In this document: one piece after another, positions 1-7,763 of the stretch
Layout of the letters: every line of letters starts with the position of its first letter
Numbering within the stretch: position 1 is the stretch's first letter
NCBI GenBank assembly: GCA_035544835.1
Contig: DASZZV010000306.1
Span: forward strand, 1-34,337
Reading direction: 5' to 3'
Length of the DNA: 34,337 nucleotides
From: DASZZV01 sp035544835
GTDB taxonomy: Bacteria > Acidobacteriota > Thermoanaerobaculia > Gp7-AA8
Notes under the pieces: generated by a model
The model's input: the letters and a program-made list of their open reading frames with translations, nothing else
Database searches by the model: none
What the model was told of the DNA's origin: nothing
Position numbers and translations under genes: made by a program

Positions 1-393
1 GCTGCTGTCATGGAAAAGGCAAAAGCCAAAGCAGGCTTCGCGTCAGGACGACGCCATCACGCGTTGACGAACGAGCGTTCGAATGGATCAACCGTGACTA
101 AATTTGCCTTCAAAGCGAATACAAATCCGATGGTAGACCCCCAAGTCTGGACCCGGAAGAGGTCTGACCCCCAAGTCTGGACCCCCAAGTCTGAATGCGA
201 CGGGAAGAAGCCTGACCACGAAGGCCTGACCCCAAAGCTAAAAGCTAATGACCCCAAAGCTGAGAAGAGGCCTGAATCCAACAATAGACTGCCGCTACTG
301 ACAGATCCTTATCCTCCTGTTTACTGATATTCCCTTTACCGCTATCGTCTAGCGATCCAGGAACGGCCTCAGGATTCAAACTAGGATTTCGCC
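1..393. repeat. Leader region with degenerate short direct repeats
   Basis: No convincing gene lies here. Around 135-205 the unit GACCCCCAAGTCTGGACCC occurs in two to three adjacent copies. It is followed at about 220-275 by decayed relatives such as CTGACCCCAAAGCTAA and AATGACCCCAAAGCTGAG. These short units resemble the debris of small dispersed palindromic elements. An open frame across 10-327 exists only because the repeat lacks stops, and its composition is not protein-like. The first 20 bases also resemble a stretch near 6126 that lies beside the large tandem repeat. Confidence 0.5.
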
Positions 394-3048
394 ATGCCCT
401 ATACCCTCAACGGGATCGGAACGCGTTACTACGGACGAAAAAATACCTCGGTGGTTAGAGGGGACTGCGAATTCTGCAAGCGCCCGGCACAGCTGTCTTC
501 GTTCGACACGCGGGAGTGTTTCTGCATCCTGTACATTCCCTTCATCCCACTGGGAAAGTACCGCATCCAAAGCCAGTGTTCGAGTTGTCGGCGTCACTAC
601 CGCATTCCCTTCGCCGCGTTTCAGAGCCAGGTCGATGGGATGCTGGGTCCTCTGCGAGCCGCGGTTCAACGCGCGCCGCGCGACCTGAAGGCTCGCCTCG
701 AACTGATCGACACGCTCATTGGAATGCGCATGACCACCGAGGCCGAGCGGGAGGCCATTGATGCAGCGACGGCGCTTCCCGCTGAGAGCGTGCTGCATCT
801 TCGCGCCGGCTATCTGCTGGCGGCTCGCGGCTCGTCTGCCGCAGCCACTGAGTGGTATCGGAAGGCAGTGGCGGCCGATCCGAAAAGCGCAGATGCGCGC
901 CGCAGCTACGGAAGTCAGCTCTTCGATCGCGGGCAGTTGGAGGAAGCGGCGAGAGAGTTGGAAGAGTCGCGCAGAATCGATGGCTCGAACCTTAGAACGA
1001 CCTTTCTGTTGGCTGAAGCCTACTACGGACTGAAGCGCTGGCCGCAGGCGCTACAGACTTATGAGCAGCTCGCCTCATCGGATCCCTCTCTGACCAGCGA
1101 CAAAGGCATTCTCCGGGAGCTCCGCGACTGCAAGATGGCGCTTGGCTATCCGCTTAGCGACGCCGAGCGCAAGGCAGGGCGAAACTGGTGGCCGTTTGGC
1201 AAATCCAAGCCGGGCCATTTGAAGCCAGCGAAGAACCCCGGCGACACGAATTGGAAACGAATAGGACTGGGACTCGCAATCCTCGTGACCGTTCTTGTCG
1301 GCGGCGGTTTCGCTTATGCCAGCTGGCTGCAGAAGCATGTCGACATCTACTTCGACAATGGAGTGAACAAAACTCTCACGGCGTCGATCGACGGCGTCTC
1401 TTTCGCTCTTCCCTCGGGCTCTCCCGTCTCGGCCTCGACCGGACCAGGTCAGCATGTCATCCGCATTCTGGATGCGAAGAGCGGTACCGAGGTGGAAAAT
1501 TACAAGGCCACGATACCGTCGGAATCGATGTGGGATGCTCTCTTCGCGCACCGCTTCTTTGTCTACAACGTCGCCGGCGCGCACATCTATCGTCGTCAGG
1601 TCATTGGTTACGCGCCGCAGGAAAGCGATCGTACTTACGAAGAGCACGTCATCGCCTTCGACAGGTTCATTCCCCAGACCTCGGTCGACTACGTGTTCAC
1701 CACACCGCCGGAGTCGATCGACATGAGCTCGTCTGCCTCTCGCGAGGAAAAGGTTGCGTTCAATGTGGCCGATGACCTTGATTACAACAAGCTCGGCAAC
1801 CAGAGCTTTCAGGACGGCAAATGGAACGACGCGGAGAAAGCATTTCGCTTTGCAGTCCTTCTCGATCCCTGCGGAATAGGGCAGCGCAATCTCGTTCAGA
1901 TGCTGAGCCTGAAGGATGCGGACGCGGCTGCCTCTCAGGCGCGTACATGGATCGTCTCCTGCCCCTCTTCGGTCAATGCCCATCGCTCTTACCAGGACGC
2001 GATGGTTGCCGGCGGCAAACAGAAAGCCGTGTTTGCCGAGTATGCCGCCCGCGTCGTCTCCCAACCGCAGGATGCCGCCAGTCACTATCTCTATGGACGC
2101 CTCCTGGAAGAGACCGGGCAGTCCGGCGCGCAATACCGGGAGGCCTTGCGCCTCGATCCGAAATTTTCCTGGGCTCACTTCGCGCTCGGATACAACGAGC
2201 TGGAGCTGGAACATGACCTGGCCGCCGCGGAGGAGATGGCTGCCGCGCTTCGCCTTCTCAGCCATGACCGCAGCATGATCGGGCCTTACGCCATGGCCGC
2301 CGCGGCAGCAGGGCGGACCGACGAGGCCCGGGCGCTCGTCACCTCATTACAGCACGAAGGCTACGACCCTCTGGTGTGGAGCGCGAAGTGGACGCTGGCC
2401 CTGGGCGGGCGTGACTTTGATGGAGCGAAGCGGATGGTGGACCAGTTGGCCAGAGCGCATCTTGAAAGCGAAGACGGGATCTATGCCCTACGCTTGCAAC
2501 TCGCGGGCTGCAGGGGTGATGAGGCCGAGATCGATCAGTTGTTGGTTGATGGAGAAAAGAGAAAGTCGCTCCACGGCATCGTCAATCGCTTCGAGTTTGA
2601 GCGCGACCTGCAGGGGCGACGATATGCTGCCGCCGTCGCACTGGCTGACACCGAGCTTGCCAGCGAAGAGGGGGGAACCCCTTTCCTGTACGAGATCTAT
2701 ACGGCTGCCGCACAAATGATGGCCGGCGACGCCGCCGCGGCCAATGCCCGCCTGCATAAGCTGAGCGCGAAGCTTACGGAGCCTGATTCGGCAACCCAGG
2801 CTCCGTTCGCCGCAATGATACGGGGTTTGAAAGGTCAGATTCCGGCCGACACCATGCTCGCCAGCGTACGCAAGGGGAACCTCTCTCTCACGCAGCATGC
2901 CTACTTTCTACTAGGCGCCCGAGCGTTGGCGGCCCGCGACGAGACCCACGCCCGCCAACTCTTCAGAAAGAGTGAATCTCGCTCGCTCGACTTCTCTTTT
3001 CCCTATCTCGCAGCACGCGAGGAGGGGAAGGAGAAAGGACGGTCGTAG
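394..3048 (+). CDS. Zinc-ribbon, TPR-repeat membrane protein
   Basis: The 884-residue protein starts with a zinc-ribbon-like module: paired cysteines C25/C28 and C62/C65 flank an aromatic hydrophobic stretch. Tetratricopeptide-like helical repeats follow at about residues 80-260. A linker precedes a single transmembrane helix at about 290-312 (IGLGLAILVTVLVGGG). The C-terminal two thirds contain a beta-rich segment (about 320-460) and further TPR-like repeats, for example around 590-650. The layout suggests a membrane-anchored scaffold with TPR domains on both sides of the membrane. The partner is unknown. The ATG at 394 is preceded six bases upstream by TAGGAT, which could be a -10 box of a leaderless message; AGGA in the same place could also serve as a weak ribosome site. 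Frame integrity over 2.6 kb is clear; function is unassigned. Confidence 0.85.
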   Translation: MPYTLNGIGTRYYGRKNTSVVRGDCEFCKRPAQLSSFDTRECFCILYIPFIPLGKYRIQSQCSSCRRHYRIPFAAFQSQVDGMLGPLRAAVQRAPRDLKARLELIDTLIGMRMTTEAEREAIDAATALPAESVLHLRAGYLLAARGSSAAATEWYRKAVAADPKSADARRSYGSQLFDRGQLEEAARELEESRRIDGSNLRTTFLLAEAYYGLKRWPQALQTYEQLASSDPSLTSDKGILRELRDCKMALGYPLSDAERKAGRNWWPFGKSKPGHLKPAKNPGDTNWKRIGLGLAILVTVLVGGGFAYASWLQKHVDIYFDNGVNKTLTASIDGVSFALPSGSPVSASTGPGQHVIRILDAKSGTEVENYKATIPSESMWDALFAHRFFVYNVAGAHIYRRQVIGYAPQESDRTYEEHVIAFDRFIPQTSVDYVFTTPPESIDMSSSASREEKVAFNVADDLDYNKLGNQSFQDGKWNDAEKAFRFAVLLDPCGIGQRNLVQMLSLKDADAAASQARTWIVSCPSSVNAHRSYQDAMVAGGKQKAVFAEYAARVVSQPQDAASHYLYGRLLEETGQSGAQYREALRLDPKFSWAHFALGYNELELEHDLAAAEEMAAALRLLSHDRSMIGPYAMAAAAAGRTDEARALVTSLQHEGYDPLVWSAKWTLALGGRDFDGAKRMVDQLARAHLESEDGIYALRLQLAGCRGDEAEIDQLLVDGEKRKSLHGIVNRFEFERDLQGRRYAAAVALADTELASEEGGTPFLYEIYTAAAQMMAGDAAAANARLHKLSAKLTEPDSATQAPFAAMIRGLKGQIPADTMLASVRKGNLSLTQHAYFLLGARALAARDETHARQLFRKSESRSLDFSFPYLAAREEGKEKGRS

Positions 3049-3235
3049 AATAGGGTCGATAATCGAGGGGCGCGCTTCGAGGATCGGATTTCTTCAGGAA
3101 CCAGAGGTGCCGGGCCCCTGCCGGTGGTCTGAGCCTGACCGCGGTAGTTTTATCGCCGATCGAACATACAATCGGCCTGACGACCAGATCGAATTCGCAG
3201 GTTGCCTGGCTACGGAGCCAATGAAGAAGGTCCCA

Positions 3236-4513
3236 ATGAGATTTCCCCGCGCGCTGTTTCTCGTCTCGCTGACTCTTCTGGCGATCCCCCAGTCTGCGAC
3301 GTCTTCTGTGCTGAAGATCGTTGTGGACGACATGATTCACCCGGCTACCGAGGAGTTCATTTCCCGTTCGCTGGCTGATGCTGCTGAGCACAACGACAAG
3401 GCGGTGCTCATCGAATTGCGGACTCCTGGCGGTTTGGAGAGCTCGACGCGGAAGATCGTGGAGCGGATTGTCTCCTCACCTGTGCCGGTGATCGTGTTCG
3501 TGACGCCAGGCGGCTCTCGTGCCGCGTCGGCGGGATTCATCATTCTCGAATCGGCCGATGTCGCGGCGATGTCTCCCGGCACCAACACGGGAGCTGCACA
3601 CCCGGTGACGATTGGGGGAGAGAAGATCGACGAGATCATGAAACAGAAAATGGAGAACGATACCGCCGCCTGGATGCGGTCGATTGCCACGAAGCGGAAA
3701 CGGAACGTCGAGGTTGCCGAGAGTGCGGTGCGCCAGTCGCGGTCATTCACGGAACAGGAGGCCTTGAGCCAGAAACTCATCGATCTGATCGCCACCAGTG
3801 ACGTCGACCTGCTCGGGAAACTCGATGGGCGGATCATCACGCGCTTCGACGGCCGAACGACGCTGCTGCACACGAAGGGAGAAGCGATTCGTTCCCGGGT
3901 GATGACACTGAAAGAGCGGATCCTCTCCTTCATCATGGATCCGAATGTGGCCTTCCTGCTCTTCGCCCTCGGCGTGCTCGGGTTGTCGATGGAGTTCAGT
4001 CACCCCGGTAGTGTGCTGCCGGGGGTGGTAGGGGTCATCGCCCTCGTGCTGGCGATCGTAGCCCTGAACATTCTCCCGACGAGATTTGCAGCGCTGGGTC
4101 TCATCCTGCTGGCGTTCATGTTCTTCGCCCTAGAAGCGAAGTTCACGAGTCACGGTGTGCTCGCGATCGGGGGAGTGGTATCGATGATCCTGGGAGCGTT
4201 GTTTCTGGTCGATGGTCCCATTCCCGAGATGCGCGTTCAGCTGTGGAGCGCTGCGGGAGTCAGCATTCCGTTTGGCCTGATTGCGGTTTTTCTGATGACG
4301 CTGGCGTTGCGCACGAGGCGACAGCCGGTCATTACAGGAGGCGAAGGACTCATCGGCGAAGTCGGTGTCGCTCGCACGGCCATCGGTGTTGACGGAAAAA
4401 TCTTTGTGCACGGGACCCTCTGGAACGCGATCTCGAACGGTGAGATCGCCGCCGGGTCGGCCGTTCGCGTGCGAAGGGTGAACGGCCTTACCCTCGAGGT
4501 CGAGGCAGTGTGA
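3236..4513 (+). CDS. NfeD-family membrane-bound serine protease (long form)
   Basis: The 425-residue protein has a signal peptide (MRFPRALFLVSLTLLAIPQS), then a ClpP/SppA-like protease domain at about residues 26-200. The presumed catalytic serine is S98 in SRAASAGF. A lysine at K138, about 40 residues later, matches the Ser-Lys dyad known for the archaeal homologue PH1510. Several membrane helices follow at about 228-350, then a C-terminal OB-fold NfeD domain (about 367-425). Long NfeD proteins work with stomatin/slipin proteins, and archaeal PH1510 cleaves the stomatin tail. Here the slipin gene is the next gene but on the opposite strand. The frame stays open upstream to 2972, inside the TPR gene. 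I chose ATG 3236 because AGAAGG lies five bases before it; ATG 3221 is the alternative, with a GGAG only three bases away. Confidence 0.9.
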   Translation: MRFPRALFLVSLTLLAIPQSATSSVLKIVVDDMIHPATEEFISRSLADAAEHNDKAVLIELRTPGGLESSTRKIVERIVSSPVPVIVFVTPGGSRAASAGFIILESADVAAMSPGTNTGAAHPVTIGGEKIDEIMKQKMENDTAAWMRSIATKRKRNVEVAESAVRQSRSFTEQEALSQKLIDLIATSDVDLLGKLDGRIITRFDGRTTLLHTKGEAIRSRVMTLKERILSFIMDPNVAFLLFALGVLGLSMEFSHPGSVLPGVVGVIALVLAIVALNILPTRFAALGLILLAFMFFALEAKFTSHGVLAIGGVVSMILGALFLVDGPIPEMRVQLWSAAGVSIPFGLIAVFLMTLALRTRRQPVITGGEGLIGEVGVARTAIGVDGKIFVHGTLWNAISNGEIAAGSAVRVRRVNGLTLEVEAV

Positions 4514-4572
4514 TCGTGTCATCCGGGAGCGGTGGACGGCGCCGGACGTTGTTGAAGCCCATATAAACCGTT

Positions 4573-4591
4573 GTCATCCTGAGCAAGGGAC
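4573..4591. repeat. Partial dispersed-repeat unit (GTCATCCTGAG family)
   Basis: The 19 bases GTCATCCTGAGCAAGGGAC match, with two changes, a stretch at 34065-34083. They share the GTCATCCTGAG head with the large inverted repeat just downstream. It looks like a single unpaired arm of the same repeat family. Confidence 0.5.
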
Positions 4592-4623
4592 GACGCTGCG
4601 TCGCCGATGAGGGAAAGAAACGT

Positions 4624-4728
4624 GCTTGTCATCCTGAGCCGCCGCGGCGAAGGATCTCCAGCGGCAGGATCTGAATTCAGATCGCTATATCTGGAGATCC
4701 TTCGCCGCGGCGGCTCAGGATGACAAGC
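4624..4728. repeat. Perfect 38-bp inverted repeat between convergent genes
   Basis: The left arm 4624-4661 (starting GCTTGTCATCCTGAGC) and right arm 4691-4728 are exact reverse complements over 38 bases, separated by 29 bases. The element lies between the 3' ends of the NfeD and slipin genes. An RNA from either strand would fold into a very stable hairpin, so it may serve as a two-way transcription barrier. There is no clear T-tract. Related ends recur at 10700-10825 and 34121-34312, so this is a dispersed family and not a unique terminator. Confidence 0.85.
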
Positions 4729-4754
4729 TCGGGAAACCTGCGCAAGCGTGTTTC

Positions 4755-5516
4755 TTACTTCTCCTTATTCACCAGTTTCGCCAGCCCGCTGAGCATGTCG
4801 ACCGGGATCGGGAAGACGATGGTCGTATTTTTCTCGACGCCAATCTCTGTGAGCGTCTGCAGGTAGCGCAATTGGATTGACGCCGGCTCGCTGGCGAGAA
4901 TCTTGGCGGCATCGGCGAGGCGTTGCGCGGCGATGAACTCCCCCTCAGCGTGAATGATCTTCGACCGCTTCTCCCGCTCCGCCTCGGCCTGTTTTGCCAT
5001 TGCGCGCAGCATCGTCTCGGGAAGGTCGACCTGCTTGACCTCGACATTGACAACCTTAACGCCCCAGGGAGCGGTGTGCTGATCGAGGATTTCCTGCACG
5101 CGGCTGTTGAGCTTGTCGCGATGCGCCAGAAGCTCATCCAACTCTACTTCTCCCAGGACCGAGCGCAGCGTCGTCTGCGCGAACTGGGAGGTCTGATAGA
5201 CGTAGTTCGAGACCTCGACGACGGCCAGCCGCGGATCGATGACCTTCAGGAAGATGACGGCGTTCACTTTCAGCGTGACGTTGTCGCGGGTAATGATGTC
5301 CTGGGGTGGGACTTCCATGGCTTCCTGACGAAGCGAGATTCGTACGATGGAGTCCAAAGGTCTGAACACGAAGATCAGCCCCGGACCTTTAGCCTCATGA
5401 AGAAGTCGCCCCAGGCGAAAGATCACGCCGCGTTCGTACTCCGCGAGGATCTTGATCGAGGTCATGAAGTACAGGGCCAGAACGATTACCAGGATTACGG
5501 GGAATCCAAACGTCAT
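4755..5516 (-). CDS. Slipin (stomatin-like SPFH/band 7 protein)
   Basis: The 253-residue protein has one N-terminal membrane helix (FPVILVIVLALYFMTS) followed directly by a band 7/SPFH domain: EYERGVIFRLGRL, GPGLIFVFRPLD, and the charged helical stretch AKQAEAEREKRSKIIHAEGE. The tail ends in PIPVDMLSGLAKLVNK. These are textbook slipin features and the length is typical. Slipins oligomerise as membrane scaffolds and pair with NfeD proteases. The ATG at 5516 is supported by AAAGGAG seven bases upstream; the ATG two codons earlier is too close to that site. The frame remains open further upstream, into the tandem repeat, but that extension is repeat-derived. It is convergent with NfeD, whereas the pair is more often co-transcribed. 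Confidence 0.93.
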   Translation of the reverse strand: MTFGFPVILVIVLALYFMTSIKILAEYERGVIFRLGRLLHEAKGPGLIFVFRPLDSIVRISLRQEAMEVPPQDIITRDNVTLKVNAVIFLKVIDPRLAVVEVSNYVYQTSQFAQTTLRSVLGEVELDELLAHRDKLNSRVQEILDQHTAPWGVKVVNVEVKQVDLPETMLRAMAKQAEAEREKRSKIIHAEGEFIAAQRLADAAKILASEPASIQLRYLQTLTEIGVEKNTTIVFPIPVDMLSGLAKLVNKEK

Positions 5517-5586
5517 TTGCATTCTCCTTTGAGTATCAAGGAGTGATTCTACATGCCCACCCGATCGACGGCAGTGAGTCGCCCGA

Positions 5587-6035
5587 GATTGGCCGACCGG
5601 TCTTCCGTAATGGCGATTCAGCCGCGAGAAAAAAGAGCCAGGAGAAAGCCGGAAGGGAGCAGAAGAGGCCTGGCGCTCGGCGCTGAATTCCGAACCGGAA
5701 ACGATCGAAGTTTCCATTCCGAGGAGGTTTGGTGGCGAATGAAGCTATTAGCCTCAGAGATGTCGCGAAGGTGGCAAAGAAAAAGGGCCTGGCCCCCAGA
5801 GCATTCCCGCTGATTGGCCGACCGGTCGTCCGTAATGGCGATTCAGCCGCGAGAAAAAAGAGCCAGGAGAAAGCCGGAAAGGAGCAGAAGAGGCCTGGCG
5901 CTCGGCGCTGAAATTCCGAGACCGGAAACGATCGAAGTTTCCATTCCGAGGAGGTTTTGGGGCGAATGAGCTATTAGCCTCAGAGATGTCGCGAAGGTGG
6001 GCAAAGAAAAAGGGCCTGGCCCCAGAGCATTTCCC
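5587..6035. repeat. Two tandem copies of a 225-bp repeat
   Basis: Copy 1 spans 5587-5811 and copy 2 spans 5812 to about 6035, starting at GATTGGCCGACCGGTC. They differ by only a few substitutions and single-base indels. The indels change reading frames, so the repeat is not under coding constraint. Each copy ends in GGCCTGGCCCC preceded by an A-rich run. A diverged copy of the second half of the unit is found at about 15040-15130. Confidence 0.9.
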
Positions 6036-6261
6036 TGAGCCGAGCAGATCGACGAGCGACTGCGGACCCCATGAGCCACCCCCCCATCCTCACCATCGTA
6101 CTCTCGACCAAAAAAAGAACCCAAGGCTGCTGTCAGGGAAAAGGCAGCGACAAAGTCCAAACTCCAGGCCCCGGATTTGTCCGGGGTGGGGCTTCGGTGC
6201 GGGCGGCTTCGCTGGGTGTTTCCTGTAGAGTCACAGCTCCGTGCAGTAGCCGAGGAGATCG
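6036..6261. other. Gene-free stretch after the tandem repeat
   Basis: No gene is visible. At about 6126-6145 the sequence GCTGCTGTCAGGGAAAAGGC closely matches the first 20 bases of the window. A small hairpin, CCCCGGA-TTTG-TCCGGGG, lies at about 6169-6186. The end of the stretch carries the GAGGAG ribosome site of the next gene. Confidence 0.4.
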
Positions 6262-6699
6262 ATGATGGGAGTTCCAACGGACGGAAACGAACGTGACGGC
6301 AACGCAGCGGCCACAGTGGGCGGGAAGCCACCGAGGAATGTTGCGTTGTGGATCGTTCAGGTCCTATTGGCGCTGCTCTTTGTCTTCTCCGGCGTCATGA
6401 AGTTCGTGATGCCGGTCGCGAAGATGCAGGAGGGTGGGATCAAGCTGCCAGGTTTGTTTCTGCACTTCATCGGCGTGGCCGAGATGCTGGGCGGGCTCGG
6501 TCTCATCCTGCCGGGATTGCTGGGCATCCGGCGGGGGCTGACGCCGCTGGCCGCGGCCGGGCTGCTGATCATCATGGTCGGGGCGACGGTGGTGACTTTG
6601 ATGGGAGGGGGCGGCGCGACTTCGCTCATTCCGCTGGCCGTTTCGGTACTGGTGGCGTTCGTCGCTCATGGTCGGTGGAACTGGCTGGTGAGGCAGTGA
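6262..6699 (+). CDS. DoxX-like four-helix membrane protein
   Basis: The 145-residue protein has four predicted membrane helices after a short hydrophilic N-terminus: WIVQVLLALLFVFSGVMKF, FLHFIGVAEMLGGLGLILPG, a helix around GLLIIMVGATVVTLMGG, and SLIPLAVSVLVAFVAHG. The SGVMKF motif at the end of helix one and GVAEMLGGLGLILP in helix two are typical of the DoxX-like family (DoxX_2 type). These proteins are common next to MarR-type regulators and stress genes, but their biochemical role is poorly defined. AGGAG sits four bases before the ATG at 6262. A second ATG follows immediately. The gene is convergent with the marR gene across a strong hairpin. Confidence 0.88.
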   Translation: MMGVPTDGNERDGNAAATVGGKPPRNVALWIVQVLLALLFVFSGVMKFVMPVAKMQEGGIKLPGLFLHFIGVAEMLGGLGLILPGLLGIRRGLTPLAAAGLLIIMVGATVVTLMGGGGATSLIPLAVSVLVAFVAHGRWNWLVRQ

Positions 6700-6704
6700 G
6701 TTAG

Positions 6705-6756
6705 CCCGCATTTCTCACAGACCTTCCTCGCGACGAAGGTCTGTGAGAAATGCGGG
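6705..6756. terminator. Perfect hairpin between convergent doxX-like and marR genes
   Basis: Arms 6705-6726 (CCCGCATTTCTCACAGACC...) and 6735-6756 are exact 22-bp reverse complements around an 8-base loop. It begins five bases after the doxX-like stop and abuts the marR stop. Its position suggests a shared two-way terminator, although there is no T-tract on either side. Confidence 0.6.
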
Positions 6757-7212
6757 TTAGATAGCCGCGATGACCAGCGCCGTGAGGCGCTTGAAGTCGG
6801 CAAGCTGCTGTCGCGACAGGCTGGAGAAAAAGCGCTCATCCGCACTCTCCACGGCGACGACCGCTTTTCGAATGACTCTCCTTCCCTTTGCTGTGAATCG
6901 CACGCGCGTCGCCCTGCTGTCGGCCGAAGATCGCTGCCGTGAGACCAGTCCGTCCTCTTCGAGCCTGCGAATGGCCTTGGACACGGTCATCTTGTCGATC
7001 TTTGCATGCTCGACCAGGTGAACCTGTGTGGCTGGTTCCCCCTGTTCCTCGAACCACATCAGGGAAGCGAGCATCGCGTATTGCGTCTGCGTGATGCCCA
7101 GCTCGCTCAGCACGAGGGCGAGCTCCCGCTGCCACAAGGCCGTGATCTTCCAGAGAAGAAATCCGGCGCTGTCATCGGCCCGCTCGTATTTGAACGGCGA
7201 TGGCTTACGCAC
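6757..7212 (-). CDS. MarR-family transcriptional regulator
   Basis: The 151-residue protein shows the MarR fold: an N-terminal dimerisation helix, then a winged helix-turn-helix at about residues 45-110. The recognition helix reads KIDKMTVSKAIRRLEEDGLV and the wing carries RQRSSADSRATRVRFTAKG. I chose the GTG at 7212, which has AGAAGG six bases upstream and overlaps the stop of the preceding SRPBCC gene by eight bases. A TTG at 7227 is the alternative. The overlap implies translational coupling. MarR proteins usually repress their own operon and respond to small aromatic ligands. A palindrome overlapping the operon's -10 box (7652-7665) is the natural operator. The divergent MFS exporter is a plausible second target. 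Confidence 0.92.
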   Translation of the reverse strand: MRKPSPFKYERADDSAGFLLWKITALWQRELALVLSELGITQTQYAMLASLMWFEEQGEPATQVHLVEHAKIDKMTVSKAIRRLEEDGLVSRQRSSADSRATRVRFTAKGRRVIRKAVVAVESADERFFSSLSRQQLADFKRLTALVIAAI

Positions 7213-7624
7213 GCCTGGCCTTCTCAATCAGTCTTTCGACCTGCTCTTCCATTCCCCTGGCCACATTCTCCGCAACGAGCTTTCGCCAGACCAGGGACAA
7301 AGCACCGTCCATGCTGACCGTCGTCCTGATCTCCAGTTCGTCTCCACGATCGATGAGCTCGTGGGAATCGTACATGTTTGCCAGCGGAAACCTGGTCACA
7401 TCGACGAACACCGAGTTCGGCTTCACCTCGGTGAGCTCAATGTCGATTTTCGGTCCTCCTATTGGCTTGAAACGAAAGACCTTTCCGCTCTCGAAATCGC
7501 CGTCCAGGGTCGCGTATTCAACGTCGTCCTGCCAGGTGTGCCACTGATTCACGTCCGCCCAGACCTGCCAGACCTGCGCCGCCTTCAGCCCTTTCACTGT
7601 CCTGCTATAACTTCTGCTCCACAT
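7205..7624 (-). CDS. SRPBCC-superfamily (START-like) ligand-binding protein
   Basis: The 139-residue protein fits the small SRPBCC/polyketide-cyclase-like group: an N-terminal strand and helix with AAQVWQVWADVNQWHTWQDD, central antiparallel strands such as GKVFRFKPIGGPKIDIELTEV, and a long C-terminal helix (RGMEEQVERLIEKARRA). The fold forms a hydrophobic pocket for lipids or aromatic compounds. Enzymatic activity cannot be inferred. AAGGAGG lies five bases before the ATG. It is the first gene of a two-gene operon with the MarR regulator, so its ligand may also be the regulator's inducer. Confidence 0.85.
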   Translation of the reverse strand: MWSRSYSRTVKGLKAAQVWQVWADVNQWHTWQDDVEYATLDGDFESGKVFRFKPIGGPKIDIELTEVKPNSVFVDVTRFPLANMYDSHELIDRGDELEIRTTVSMDGALSLVWRKLVAENVARGMEEQVERLIEKARRA

Positions 7625-7648
7625 GGAATCCTCCTTGAGTACGATCTA

Positions 7649-7677
7649 ATTGTAAACCGGTTTACTATTAGAGTCAA
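7649..7677 (-). promoter_or_regulatory. Sigma70-type promoter of the SRPBCC-marR operon
   Basis: On the minus strand, TTGACT (7672-7677) and TACAAT (7649-7654) are separated by exactly 17 bases. This is the best match to a housekeeping promoter in the window. Transcription would begin near 7642, leaving a leader of roughly 18 bases that holds the AAGGAGG site. Confidence 0.8.
7652..7665. promoter_or_regulatory. Palindromic operator, probably for MarR
   Basis: GTAAACCGGTTTAC is a perfect 14-bp palindrome. It overlaps the -10 box and the downstream half of the spacer of the SRPBCC-marR promoter. A dimeric repressor bound here would block RNA polymerase. The MarR protein of this operon is the obvious candidate; binding is inferred, not shown. 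Confidence 0.7.
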
Positions 7678-7745
7678 CGGCGAGAGGAGGCGTGAACAGC
7701 TCTCAGTGAAGCATCCGGCTGTTCTTCCCGGTCGAGAGATTCCCC

Positions 7746-7754
7746 TGATACATT
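7746..7754 (+). promoter_or_regulatory. Possible extended -10 box of the MFS gene
   Basis: TGATACATT fits an extended -10 element (TG-N-TACATT). It ends nine bases before the GTG start at 7764, and no ribosome site lies between. A leaderless transcript is possible. No good -35 hexamer is visible. Confidence 0.3.
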
Positions 7755-7763
7755 ACGCAGTCC

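Noticed and set aside
10..327. Open frame of 105 codons on the plus strand and its minus-strand counterpart
   Set aside because: Both run through short direct repeats, have unnatural composition and no ribosome site; they exist because the repeat lacks stops.
4624..4728. Repeat arrays and hairpins considered as CRISPR
   Set aside because: The repeats are paired inverted arms, not regularly spaced direct repeats with unique spacers, and no cas gene is present.
5543..6331. Several open frames across the 225-bp tandem repeat, including ones starting METSIVSG on the minus strand
   Set aside because: The same pseudo-start appears in both repeat copies, indels between copies break the frames, and the real slipin start is downstream at 5516.
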